Source: an uncultured bacterium (GTDB lineage Bacteria; Planctomycetota; UBA1135; GCA-002686595). From it: a stretch of 64,000 nt of DNA. This document shows positions 9,145 through 17,339 of this stretch, piece by piece (within the stretch, counting starts at the first letter, position 1; each line of letters begins with the position of its first letter). The stretch lies in contig CALCXM010000155.1 of assembly GCA_937905825.1 (NCBI GenBank), positions 30,480 through 94,479 of the forward strand, written 5' to 3'. Position numbers and translations under genes: made by a program. The notes under the pieces were generated by a model. The model was not told where the DNA came from. It made no database searches and saw only the letters and a list, made by a program, of their open reading frames with translations.

Positions 9145-10914
9145 ATGCGCGACTTCGCCAACATCGTCCCGCACCGCACCAGGCCCATGTCCAGCCCGCA
9201 CACCGACGCCCCTGCTCTCCGATCCAACCTGCGACTCTGGCCGGGAGTCGCACTCGTGACGATCCTGTTGGTGTTGCGTTTCGCAATCCCTGCTTTTGAT
9301 CCAGGGTTCACCGGCCCCGGAATGCTCAGTTCCTTGGCCCTGACGCTGCTAACCTTTATCTGGTGGCTGGGCTTCAGTCGAGCGCGGCGCACGAAGCGCT
9401 GGGGCGCGATGCTTGTGATCCTGCTTGGTATCTTCGCCAGTTACCTGACCGTGCATCCATCTATCGGGACGGGAATGATGGGGATTGCGGTGGTGATGTA
9501 CTCGGCGCCCTTGCTTTGCCTTGTTTTGGTGCTTTGGGCATGGATGGCGCGCCGCCCTGCGAACGGCAATCGCTTCGGGATCCTCATGGTCGGATGCGCC
9601 CTCGTGACGGTCGGCTTGAATCTGCTGCGCTCGGACGGAATGCGCGGAGAGGATGGCTCGGACTTGGCTTGGCGCTGGCAGCAAACTCCCGAGGAGTTGT
9701 TGCTCGCGCGAGGAGAGCAGGAGCTCGCTACCCTGCCGGAAGTACCTGCGGGGGAGCTCCAGGTGACGGAGTGGAGTGGCTTCCGCGGGCCGAACCGTGA
9801 CAGCATCCTGCACGGCAGCCAGATCCAAAGGGACTGGGCGAGTTCTCCTCCGCAAGAACTTTGGAGACGCCCTGTGGGGCCTGCGTGGTCTTCTTTTGCG
9901 GTTCGCGGAGACTTGTTCTTCACCCAGGAACAGCGTGGGGAAGAAGAGGTCGTCGGCTGCTACCGGGTGAGCACCGGGGAACCGATCTGGCGTCACCGCG
10001 ATGAGATTCGCTTCTGGGAGTCGAACGCTGGGGCGGGTCCACGGGCCACGCCCACTTTGCATGGAGAGATCCTCCTGACCCTCGGCGCAACGGGCCACTT
10101 GAATGCGTTGAAGGTGTCGGATGGCACGCCAATCTGGAGCAAGAACGCAGCATCGGATGCCCAGGTGGAAGTGCCCGAGTGGGGCTTCTCGAGCTCGCCC
10201 TTGGTGGTCGGCGATCTCGTGATCGTCGCCATGCCCAGCACCTTGCTGGCTTACGCTATCGCGGACGGCGAGTTGCGTTGGAGTTCCGCTCCCGGTGAAC
10301 AAAGCTATGGCTCCGCCCACCTCTTGACGCTCGCCGGAGTGCCACAGGTTGTGCTGTTGCGCGAGCCCGGTGCAGTCAGCGTTGCCCCCGAGGATGGAAC
10401 GATCCTGTGGGAGTATCCGCTCGAAGGCGTGCCTTGCGTGCAACCAGCGCTTTGCCCGAACGGAGATGTCCTGCTCGGCGGCGGCCAGGGTCGTGCCATG
10501 AGTCGTGTCTCGGTCAAGCAGAAAGAGTCCGGCTGGGCCGTCGAGGAGGTCTGGCAAAGTCGGCGCATGAAGCCCTACTTCAATGACTACGTGGTTCACG
10601 AGGACTACATCTACGGGTTCGACGGCAGCATCCTGGCTTGCATCGATCTCGAGACTGGAAGCCGTCAATGGAAGGGCGGTCGCTACGGCTACGGTCAGTT
10701 CTTGCTGTTGGCGGACCAGGATCTGCTGGTGGTGTTGACCGAACAGGGGGAACTCGCCTTGGTCGAAGCCAAGCCCGAAGCCTTCACTGAACTCGCGCGC
10801 GTGCCAGCCATCGAAGGCAAGACTTGGAACCTCCCGGTGCTGGTGGACGACGTGCTTTTGGTGCGCAACGACCAAGAGATGGCAGCCTTCCGGCTGAGCA
10901 CAATCGGCGAGTGA
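9145..10914 (+). CDS. Membrane-anchored PQQ-like beta-propeller protein
   Basis: 589 residues. Residues ~25-165 contain about five hydrophobic segments (for example VALVTILLVLRFAIPAF and IAVVMYSAPLLCLVLVLWAW). They are followed by a soluble propeller domain that opens with WSGFRGPNRDSILHG, a hallmark of the PQQ-like repeat proteins abundant in planctomycetes. Repeats with the VSTGEPIWRH, VSDGTPIWSK and EDGTILWEYP pattern (D-G-x-x-x-W) recur to the end. Such proteins are usually scaffolds or quinoprotein-like domains in the periplasm; cofactor binding is not shown. A second in-frame ATG at 9187 (MSSPHTDAP) is an alternative start. A perfect 11-bp hairpin follows the stop. Confidence 0.87.
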   Translation: MRDFANIVPHRTRPMSSPHTDAPALRSNLRLWPGVALVTILLVLRFAIPAFDPGFTGPGMLSSLALTLLTFIWWLGFSRARRTKRWGAMLVILLGIFASYLTVHPSIGTGMMGIAVVMYSAPLLCLVLVLWAWMARRPANGNRFGILMVGCALVTVGLNLLRSDGMRGEDGSDLAWRWQQTPEELLLARGEQELATLPEVPAGELQVTEWSGFRGPNRDSILHGSQIQRDWASSPPQELWRRPVGPAWSSFAVRGDLFFTQEQRGEEEVVGCYRVSTGEPIWRHRDEIRFWESNAGAGPRATPTLHGEILLTLGATGHLNALKVSDGTPIWSKNAASDAQVEVPEWGFSSSPLVVGDLVIVAMPSTLLAYAIADGELRWSSAPGEQSYGSAHLLTLAGVPQVVLLREPGAVSVAPEDGTILWEYPLEGVPCVQPALCPNGDVLLGGGQGRAMSRVSVKQKESGWAVEEVWQSRRMKPYFNDYVVHEDYIYGFDGSILACIDLETGSRQWKGGRYGYGQFLLLADQDLLVVLTEQGELALVEAKPEAFTELARVPAIEGKTWNLPVLVDDVLLVRNDQEMAAFRLSTIGE

Positions 10915-10924
10915 GCCGCGAATT

Positions 10925-10949
10925 CTTGTCGGAAACTTTTTCCGACAAG
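10925..10949 (+). terminator. Hairpin after PQQ-like gene
   Basis: Perfect 11-bp stem CTTGTCGGAAA / TTTCCGACAAG with a 3-base loop, 11 bases downstream of the PQQ-like stop codon. No T-tract follows on the plus strand (GCCTCC comes next), so it may act as a Rho-assisted terminator or a 3'-end stabiliser rather than a classical intrinsic terminator. Confidence 0.55.
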
Positions 10950-11101
10950 GCCTCCTAGGGGCGCGCGAGGGGAGCCCCAGGGGAGCGAATCTGCGAGCGC
11001 CTCTCGAGGTCTTGGAACCCGGGGTAGTTTTGAAGTGTCGGGTCAGCTGGGAGAGCTGGTTCGGCACCGCCGCCAAAACAACCTCGCCTCGCAGCACCGC
11101 T

Positions 11102-12784
11102 ATGAACCGAAACGCACTCGCCGCTTTCACCTTCGCACCGCTCCTCCTCTCGGCCAATTCTTGGGCCCAAACACCCCTCGCTTCGGTGGATGGGGAGTTC
11201 GCAGGAGACCGCTTCGCCGACGCCGTCGCTGGCATCGGTGACGTCAATGGCGACACCATTCCTGACTGGGCCGTGGGCGCTCCCCACGCGAACCCGAACG
11301 GTTTGCACTCTGGCCGTGCTGTCGTGATTTCCGGCGCGACTGGCGTCGAGCTCTTGATGTACGAGGGCAACTCAGCCAACGATCAATTCGGCTCAGCCGT
11401 CGCAGGCGCGGACCTCAACGGGGACGGCTTCTCCGACCTCGTGGTCGGTGCCCACGGCGACGACGCGGGCGGATCGGAGTCCGGAACAGTGACGGTCTAC
11501 TCCGGGTTCGACGGCGGTCAGATGTACTTCCGCACGGGCATGACCCCGGGTGACTATTACGGCTACGAGCTGTCGATCGTGCCGGACGTGGACGGAGACA
11601 ACCTCCCAGAGATCCTGGTCGGTGCGTGGACCGCAGGCGGCGCCGGCATCAACGCGGGGCAAGCTCAACTGATCAAAGGATCGGATGGATCCATCCTTCA
11701 AACCTGGGGCGGCGCACAGGCCTACGACTTCTTTGGCAAGGCCGTGGCAGGCCTCGAGGACGTCAACGGTGACGGTTTCGGCGACGTACTGATCGGTGCG
11801 CCCGGCCGCATGAACGGTCGCGGAGCGGCCTTTGTGTACTCGGGAGCCACTGGCGCTTTGCTGGCGAGTTATGCGGGGGACAACTCGAACGACAGCTTTG
11901 GCGCCGTGCTGAGTTCCGCCGGGGACTTGAATGGCGACGGTCGCGGGGACTTCATGATCGCCTCCCCTGGATCCGATTTGGCGCAGGTCAACGGCGGCAT
12001 GGTCGAGGTCTTCAACGGCAAGCGTGGCAACAAACTCTTCACCTTCTTCGGACAAGCTGTCGGCGACTACTTCGGCAGTTCTCTCGCTGGCGGTCTCGAC
12101 TTGACCGGCGATAGCGTTCCCGAGCTCATCATCGGAACGCCCCACGCCGATCCGAAAGGCAGCAGTTCCGGGCAAGTGCGCGTCTTCTCGGGTTCGGACG
12201 GCGCGCTGGTCGCCACTCTCGATGGTCTGGCTTCCAAAGATAGCTTTGGCGGCGCCGTAGCTTGCTCACCGGACACGAACGGAGACGGCGCAGGCGAGCT
12301 GTTGATCGGCGCTTGGGGCGAGGACACGGGCTCTGGCGCCTTCGCCGGCAAGCTGCACGTGATCACCTTCGCCGTCGAGCCCACGAATGTGGTGAGCTAC
12401 TGCAGCTCCGCACCCAACTCCAACGGAACGTCTGCTTCCATGGACCACGCGGGTTCGACCCTGGTCGCTGCCAATGACTTCCAGCTGACCGCTCTGGGCG
12501 CGGTTCCCAATGTGCCTGGCCTGTTCTTCTACGGACCCAACGAGTCGTCCACGCCCTTCGGTGACGGAACCCTGTGCGTCGGCGGTCAGATCGCTCGATT
12601 CGATGCGACGACCACGGACAGCCAAGGCTTGGCTTCTGTCGCAGTCGACTTCACGGCTCCCCCGATTCCCTCGGCTGTGATCAGCGCCGGTAGCACCTGG
12701 AAGTTCCAGTTCTGGTATCGCGATCCAGCTGGCGTTCAGGCGCCCTTCAACCTTTCAAATGGCTTGAGCGTTACGTTCGAGTAG
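11102..12784 (+). CDS. Secreted FG-GAP repeat protein with shared C-terminal module
   Basis: 560 residues. A signal peptide (AAFTFAPLLLSANSWAQ) precedes seven FG-GAP/integrin-type repeats, each with a calcium-loop motif: DVNGDTIPD, DLNGDGFSD, DVDGDNLPE, DVNGDGFGD, DLNGDGRGD, DLTGDSVPE, DTNGDGAGE. Seven repeats fit one seven-bladed propeller. From about residue 430 to the end is a separate module (Cys-containing start, PGLFFYGP, FGDGTLCVGGQIARF, FQFWYRDPAG, FNLSNGLSVTFE) that also ends the two large secreted proteins encoded at 17340-19103 and 19470-21278. The start at 11102 is chosen because it directly precedes the signal peptide; the frame is open further upstream. Likely an exported adhesion or binding protein; ligand unknown. 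Confidence 0.88.
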   Translation: MNRNALAAFTFAPLLLSANSWAQTPLASVDGEFAGDRFADAVAGIGDVNGDTIPDWAVGAPHANPNGLHSGRAVVISGATGVELLMYEGNSANDQFGSAVAGADLNGDGFSDLVVGAHGDDAGGSESGTVTVYSGFDGGQMYFRTGMTPGDYYGYELSIVPDVDGDNLPEILVGAWTAGGAGINAGQAQLIKGSDGSILQTWGGAQAYDFFGKAVAGLEDVNGDGFGDVLIGAPGRMNGRGAAFVYSGATGALLASYAGDNSNDSFGAVLSSAGDLNGDGRGDFMIASPGSDLAQVNGGMVEVFNGKRGNKLFTFFGQAVGDYFGSSLAGGLDLTGDSVPELIIGTPHADPKGSSSGQVRVFSGSDGALVATLDGLASKDSFGGAVACSPDTNGDGAGELLIGAWGEDTGSGAFAGKLHVITFAVEPTNVVSYCSSAPNSNGTSASMDHAGSTLVAANDFQLTALGAVPNVPGLFFYGPNESSTPFGDGTLCVGGQIARFDATTTDSQGLASVAVDFTAPPIPSAVISAGSTWKFQFWYRDPAGVQAPFNLSNGLSVTFE

Positions 12785-12799
12785 ACCCTCGAAGCGCGA

Positions 12800-13714
12800 C
12801 TACTCCAACTCGACTGGGGCCGCGTTCAAGGAATAGATCGCCGGCGAGTTGCGCAGAGTCACGCGCAGCTTCCGGTGATTTTCCGCTTCCAAAGGAGCCA
12901 AGGGCAAGCGCACGTCTGGCATGCACAACTGCAGTGCAGCGAGCGCGGACTTCAAGGGGACTGGATTGGTCTCCAAGGCGAGCGCGACGTTCAGGGTTTC
13001 CAGCTCGTCTTGCAGCTCCCGTGCGACACGCAGATCCCGTTGGTTGCAGGCCCCGCGCAGAATGCCGCTGACATGCCGGGGGACAAGATTCGCCACGGTG
13101 CTAATCGCTCCAACCGCGCCGGCCACCCCGTACTCGAAGATCAAGCTGTCTTCCCCGCACAAGACGGCGAGGTCCGTGCTCTTCACCAGCCGGCGTACCC
13201 GTTCGATGGAGAGGCTGGTCTCCTTGATGGCGACGATGTTGTCGTGGCGCGCTGCGAGTTCCGCGGCGACTTCCGGCAAGAGGTCAAGGCCCGTTCGCTT
13301 GGGGACGTTGTAGAGCACAACGGGCAGGTCCGTGGCGTCCGCCACATGGCCGAAGTGCAGCAGCAGGCCCTTGCGTGAGGGCCGGTTGTAGTAGGGCGTG
13401 ATCACCATGACCGCGTTCACGCCAGCCTCTGTCGCAAAGCGCGCCAGGTCCACGGAGCTGCGCGTGCAGTTGGTGCCGATGCCCGCGAGCACACTGACGC
13501 GCTCGCGGCTGGCCTCGACGGCGCAACGAATCAGGCTGCGGTGTTCGTAGTCATTGAGAGTCGGGACCTCTCCGGTGGTTCCTGCCACCAGGATGCCGTC
13601 CGCGCCGAGGTCCGCCACCCGCTCAATCAACCTTTCGAAGCACTCCTGGTCCACCCGGCCCTTGCGGAAGGGGGTGGGGAGCGCGACGTAGTTGCCTTGG
13701 ACGGGGTGTTCCAT
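12800..13714 (-). CDS. dapA: 4-hydroxy-tetrahydrodipicolinate synthase
   Basis: Condenses pyruvate with aspartate semialdehyde, the committed step of the diaminopimelate/lysine pathway, in the cytosol. 304 residues, close to the family's usual ~290-300. Visible: the pyruvate-binding GTTGE at about 45-49, the YYNRPS tyrosine near 135, and the Schiff-base Lys in VAIKETS near 162. The ATG at 13714 is chosen; an in-frame GTG at 13720 is possible and would leave one base after the pdxJ stop. Either way the gene follows pdxJ directly and is probably co-translated with it. The related N-acetylneuraminate lyase and KDG aldolase families share the fold, so a non-DapA role cannot be fully excluded. It converges on the FG-GAP gene with only 15 bases between stops. 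Confidence 0.87.
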   Translation of the reverse strand: MEHPVQGNYVALPTPFRKGRVDQECFERLIERVADLGADGILVAGTTGEVPTLNDYEHRSLIRCAVEASRERVSVLAGIGTNCTRSSVDLARFATEAGVNAVMVITPYYNRPSRKGLLLHFGHVADATDLPVVLYNVPKRTGLDLLPEVAAELAARHDNIVAIKETSLSIERVRRLVKSTDLAVLCGEDSLIFEYGVAGAVGAISTVANLVPRHVSGILRGACNQRDLRVARELQDELETLNVALALETNPVPLKSALAALQLCMPDVRLPLAPLEAENHRKLRVTLRNSPAIYSLNAAPVELE

Positions 13715-13721
13715 ACTCACC

Positions 13722-14453
13722 TTAGCTGCCAGCCTGCTGAATCAAACGCGCCATGCGTGCGACGGCTTCGTCCACACCACAAAACAGGGACTCGGCGACG
13801 ATCGCGTAACCGATGTTGAGTTCGACGACGCCGGGCAAGAGGGCGATCGGTTGCACGTTGCTGTAGTCGAGGCCATGGCCAGCGTTGACTTGCAATCCAA
13901 GGGAGGTGGCTAGCTCCGTGGCTCGCACGAGCCGCGCCAATTCTGCCTCGCGATCAATACCCTGAGCGAGGGCGTAGCGGCCAGTGTGCAGCTCGATGAA
14001 CTGGGCTCCGCTGTCGGCCGAGGCGCGCACCTGGTCTTCCTCCGGATCGATGAAGAGGCTGACTTCGCCGCCGCGCTCGATCAGCGCCGGCACGACTTCC
14101 GCCAAGCGCTGGGATTCCTTGCGCGCGTCGAGGCCGCCTTCGGTGGTGACCTCTGCGCGACTTTCAGGCACGAGGCAAAAGGCTTGGGCGCCGCTCTCGA
14201 CGGCGATCGCCACGATCTCCGGGTTCAGGCTGAGTTCTAGGTTGAGGCGCGTGCCGATGCGTGCTCGCAATTGGCGCACGTCCTCGTCTTGGATGTGGCG
14301 ACGATCCATGCGCAGATGGCAGGTGATGCCTTCGGCTCCCGCAGCCTCCGCACGCAAAGCCCAGGCCACCGGATCGGGGAAGGCCTCGCGGCGCGCCTGG
14401 CGAACGGTCGCCACGTGGTCCACATTCACGTGAAGTTTGACGGAGGTGCTCAT
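13722..14453 (-). CDS. pdxJ: Pyridoxine 5'-phosphate synthase
   Basis: Last ring-closing step of DXP-dependent vitamin B6 biosynthesis: condenses 3-amino-2-oxopropyl phosphate with deoxyxylulose phosphate. 243 residues, the normal length. The N-terminal block KLHVNVDHVATVRQARR is the family signature, followed by GAEGITCHLRMDRRHI. Near the C-terminus, NAGHGLDYSNVQPIALLPGV and ELNIGYAIVAESLF are conserved phosphate- and product-binding regions. It lies directly upstream of dapA. A PdxJ-DapA functional tie is not obvious, beyond B6 serving amino acid metabolism. Confidence 0.96.
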   Translation of the reverse strand: MSTSVKLHVNVDHVATVRQARREAFPDPVAWALRAEAAGAEGITCHLRMDRRHIQDEDVRQLRARIGTRLNLELSLNPEIVAIAVESGAQAFCLVPESRAEVTTEGGLDARKESQRLAEVVPALIERGGEVSLFIDPEEDQVRASADSGAQFIELHTGRYALAQGIDREAELARLVRATELATSLGLQVNAGHGLDYSNVQPIALLPGVVELNIGYAIVAESLFCGVDEAVARMARLIQQAGS

Positions 14454-14588
14454 GTCAATTGGATTCTAGCCCTGGGCGTGTCGGGTAAAAAAGCATTTCG
14501 GCCTCTCTCCCGAACGCGGGCCAGAATCTTGCGCAGGCGCCCCGTTTCGGATTTTCAGCTAGCCGGCCGGGTGCGCGAGCAATGCGGG

Positions 14589-17006
14589 CTATGCGGCCTG
14601 GCCCGCGTCCTTGCCGGAGCGCAGCGCCACGATGATGGCGATCAAGAGGTAGCAGGCGATTCCCAGGACGGCCACCACGGTGACCCCGGCGGAGCGTGTC
14701 AGAACGGCCGAAAGGATGGAGCCGTAGACCGAGAAGGTCACGGTGACTGCCCAGCACCAGGCGATGGTGCGCGCTTGCCCCGCTCCGTAGGTGGATAGGG
14801 AAAGCGGAACCACGTGGCCCAGCAGGAACCCGAGCACTCCGAAGGCCAAGAACAAGAACCCGGCCGCACCGGCAAAAGGCAAGGACAGGAGCGTCGAGTG
14901 CAAGACGAGGGGGGCCGCGAACACCAGGGCCGAGAAGGTCGCCGACAGGCTGGCGTAGCGCACGACGCTGCGGGTGGTCGGGGCCACGCGGCCGCTGTGC
15001 ATGCTGCCGAGTCCCGCGCCGCAGATCATGCTGGAGAGCACGACGATCATCGCCACCGTCGGATGTTGCAGGTAGAGCTGGAAGCGGAACATGCTCGCCA
15101 TCTCGACGAACATGAAGCCGAGTCCCGTGAGCACCGCGATCACCACCAGGCGTGAATCCGGCTTGCTCTCTCCGCTCGATTTCAAGCGCCCTTTCATGAG
15201 GAAGGGCAAGCCAACGAAGAGCAACGCAAGCACCGAGACGATGCCGAGCAGCTTGCGGTAGCTGTCCCCCAGGATGAACTCGAAGCCTTCTCCGCTGAAG
15301 TTGAAGATGCCCGACTTGAACTTGTAGGGCCGGTCATCAGAGAGCGGGTGATCCTCCACCGCTTGAAAGGCCAGGGGCAACGCGCTGAAACCGACAGGCT
15401 GTGTGCTGTCCATCACCGCGACCACCGAACTTGCCAAGCCTGGGTCCGAGAAGATGTTCTCCGGTGGATTGGGAATGTTGCGCACATCCGGATAGGCCAC
15501 GGTCACGTGCACTGGCTGTCCACGCTCGTCGGCTGCCGCAGGTAGATCGGCGGCGATTTGCATGTAGCGTCTGATCTCTGCGGGGCTGAACTTGGTCGGC
15601 TTGACCAGGTAGGTGAACCAGTTCTGCTGCTTCAGAATCAACAGGTTCTCTTTCGGATTCGCCACACCGGCGAGCTTCAAGCCAGCCGTGATGCTGCGAA
15701 TGCGTACCTTCGTGATCGGGTGAGTCAGCGGATCCTTTCCTTGCCAGGCACCGGGTGATCCCGGGTACGCGGCGGTGGAGAAGGCAAAGACACCATCGGG
15801 CCTGAGGTGCGCTAGGTACTCCTGAACGGCCTCTTGGGAGGTGATGAAGTTGGTGGACCAAGCGCTCGCCATTTGCCCCGTGGCGCTGAAGCCCTCCACC
15901 GTGCGCAGCATGATCAGGTCGTACTTCTTGTTCTGTCGCATGACGAACGAACGAGCGTCTGCGATGTGGTAGTTGACTCGATCGAGCAAGTAGGGGTTGC
16001 CCGGATCGTCCTTGCGATCCTTGACAATGTGGTTCACGACCCCATCGGCGATCTCCACCGCATCGATCGAGCGCGCACCAAAGCGGTTCGCCATGATGAT
16101 TCCGGGACCACCACCGGAAGCGACGACCAGCACATCGCCACCGGACTTGGCCTGCAACGGAACGCAGTAGACCTCCCGTGAGAAGTTCTCCAGGTTGGCC
16201 GGCGTGTTGGGCGCGTAGGTGGCGTAGCTGTTGTTGACCACGTAGCTTTGGGCACCATCGCCGCGCTCGACCAGGGCGATGCGCGCCAGGGGCGTCCAGA
16301 TCTCTTTGACCAAGCGGCCCACGCTTCCGATCCAAGTGCTTTGACCGGCGCAGTAGCGCACTCGGAAGTTGTCGTCCGCGGCCAGAAACCCAATCAAGCC
16401 CGCGGAGAGCGCGAAGGCGACGAAGTTGGCGGGCCGTCGTCCTTGAATCACAAGCAGCAGCGCCGGGATCAGCAGCACCACTCCCATGGCCACAGCGACT
16501 CCTTTCAAGCCGAGGGGATACAAGAGCAGTTGAAAGACCACCGCGCCCACGGTGGCTCCGATCAAGTCCGCGCCATAGAGTTTGCCGAAACGCGCCGCGT
16601 CGTTCTTGAAGATGCCCACCTGCAAGTAGCCCGAGATCAAGAAGGGCAGGAAGGCGATCGGGATTGCGTAGTAGAGCTTGCCCGACGAGAGGAAGTTGTC
16701 CGTGCTGAAGTAGCGCCAATAGGTCACCGAGTTGGGAACGAACTCGATCTGCAACAGGCACCAGATGGACCCGACGACCGCTGCTGCCAAGAGGACCAAC
16801 AGGTAGACCAGGCGCCGCCGCCATCGTTCCGCTTCGACCTCGCCCTCCACGAATCCGAGTGCGCCACCGGATGCGACTCCCAACAACGCGAGAGCGATCG
16901 CCACCGCTCCATGACTGGAGAACAGCGCGATCGAGAAAACGTTCGTCAGTAGAATCTCCAGCCCCAGGGTGACGGCGGAGACGATGACGATGATGAGAAA
17001 GGGCAT
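14589..17006 (-). CDS. Membrane-embedded spermidine-synthase-like protein
   Basis: 805 residues in three parts. About seven hydrophobic segments come first (~1-260). A Rossmann domain related to spermidine synthase follows, with its SAM-type glycine motif in VLVVASGGGPGIIMANRFG near residue 285 and the acidic turn AVEIADGVV after it. About seven further hydrophobic segments (~560-800) end the protein. Membrane-fused spermidine-synthase-like proteins are widespread, and most lack proof of aminopropyltransferase activity. The start is the ATG just before the first hydrophobic segment (MPFLIIVIVSAVTLGLEILL); the frame is open upstream but gives a Pro/Arg-rich leader. The gene ends 135 bases before pdxJ on the same strand. 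Confidence 0.85.
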   Translation of the reverse strand: MPFLIIVIVSAVTLGLEILLTNVFSIALFSSHGAVAIALALLGVASGGALGFVEGEVEAERWRRRLVYLLVLLAAAVVGSIWCLLQIEFVPNSVTYWRYFSTDNFLSSGKLYYAIPIAFLPFLISGYLQVGIFKNDAARFGKLYGADLIGATVGAVVFQLLLYPLGLKGVAVAMGVVLLIPALLLVIQGRRPANFVAFALSAGLIGFLAADDNFRVRYCAGQSTWIGSVGRLVKEIWTPLARIALVERGDGAQSYVVNNSYATYAPNTPANLENFSREVYCVPLQAKSGGDVLVVASGGGPGIIMANRFGARSIDAVEIADGVVNHIVKDRKDDPGNPYLLDRVNYHIADARSFVMRQNKKYDLIMLRTVEGFSATGQMASAWSTNFITSQEAVQEYLAHLRPDGVFAFSTAAYPGSPGAWQGKDPLTHPITKVRIRSITAGLKLAGVANPKENLLILKQQNWFTYLVKPTKFSPAEIRRYMQIAADLPAAADERGQPVHVTVAYPDVRNIPNPPENIFSDPGLASSVVAVMDSTQPVGFSALPLAFQAVEDHPLSDDRPYKFKSGIFNFSGEGFEFILGDSYRKLLGIVSVLALLFVGLPFLMKGRLKSSGESKPDSRLVVIAVLTGLGFMFVEMASMFRFQLYLQHPTVAMIVVLSSMICGAGLGSMHSGRVAPTTRSVVRYASLSATFSALVFAAPLVLHSTLLSLPFAGAAGFLFLAFGVLGFLLGHVVPLSLSTYGAGQARTIAWCWAVTVTFSVYGSILSAVLTRSAGVTVVAVLGIACYLLIAIIVALRSGKDAGQAA

Positions 17007-17339
17007 GGCGCGGGGAAGAGATGCGGGCGGCTGCCCTCGGGGACCAGGGGCCAAAGTATAGCGCTTGGGCCTGTGTGGGGCAGGTAGCAAGGAGGCGAGA
17101 TTGGCGATGGGAGTTGCTGCGCAGCAGCCGCGCACTGCATTCCACTTCCCGATTGGCAAGGCCGGGCAAGCCCTCCTCATATACTTGCTGGCTCGGACGC
17201 CAGACGAATCAGGCAGAACAGAGCGCTCAAACGAGAAGCGGCGCTCCCACCGAACTCGGGTTGAGTCAGGGAGGGAACGCCGCTCGATTGTGGTGGCGGC
17301 TTAGCGGAGGAACAGAGGGTTCCTCGCCAGCCATTCAGA
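17007..17339. other. Intergenic gap
   Basis: 333 bases between the start of the spermidine-synthase-like gene and the end of the next minus-strand gene. A 79-codon plus-strand frame and others here have no domain character. It should hold the promoter of the downstream minus-strand gene; a locally AT-richer patch lies near 17175-17190. No hairpin with terminator features was recognised. Confidence 0.4.

Noticed and set aside
9349..11379. Long minus-strand open frame (676 codons) opposite the PQQ-like gene
   Set aside because: His/Gln/Arg-rich translation with no domain, opposite a gene with clear motifs on the plus strand; a by-product of high third-position GC.
15337..17169. Long second minus-strand frame (610 codons) inside the spermidine-synthase-like gene
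   Set aside because: Arg/Gly-rich translation; the other minus frame has clear membrane segments and a Rossmann motif.
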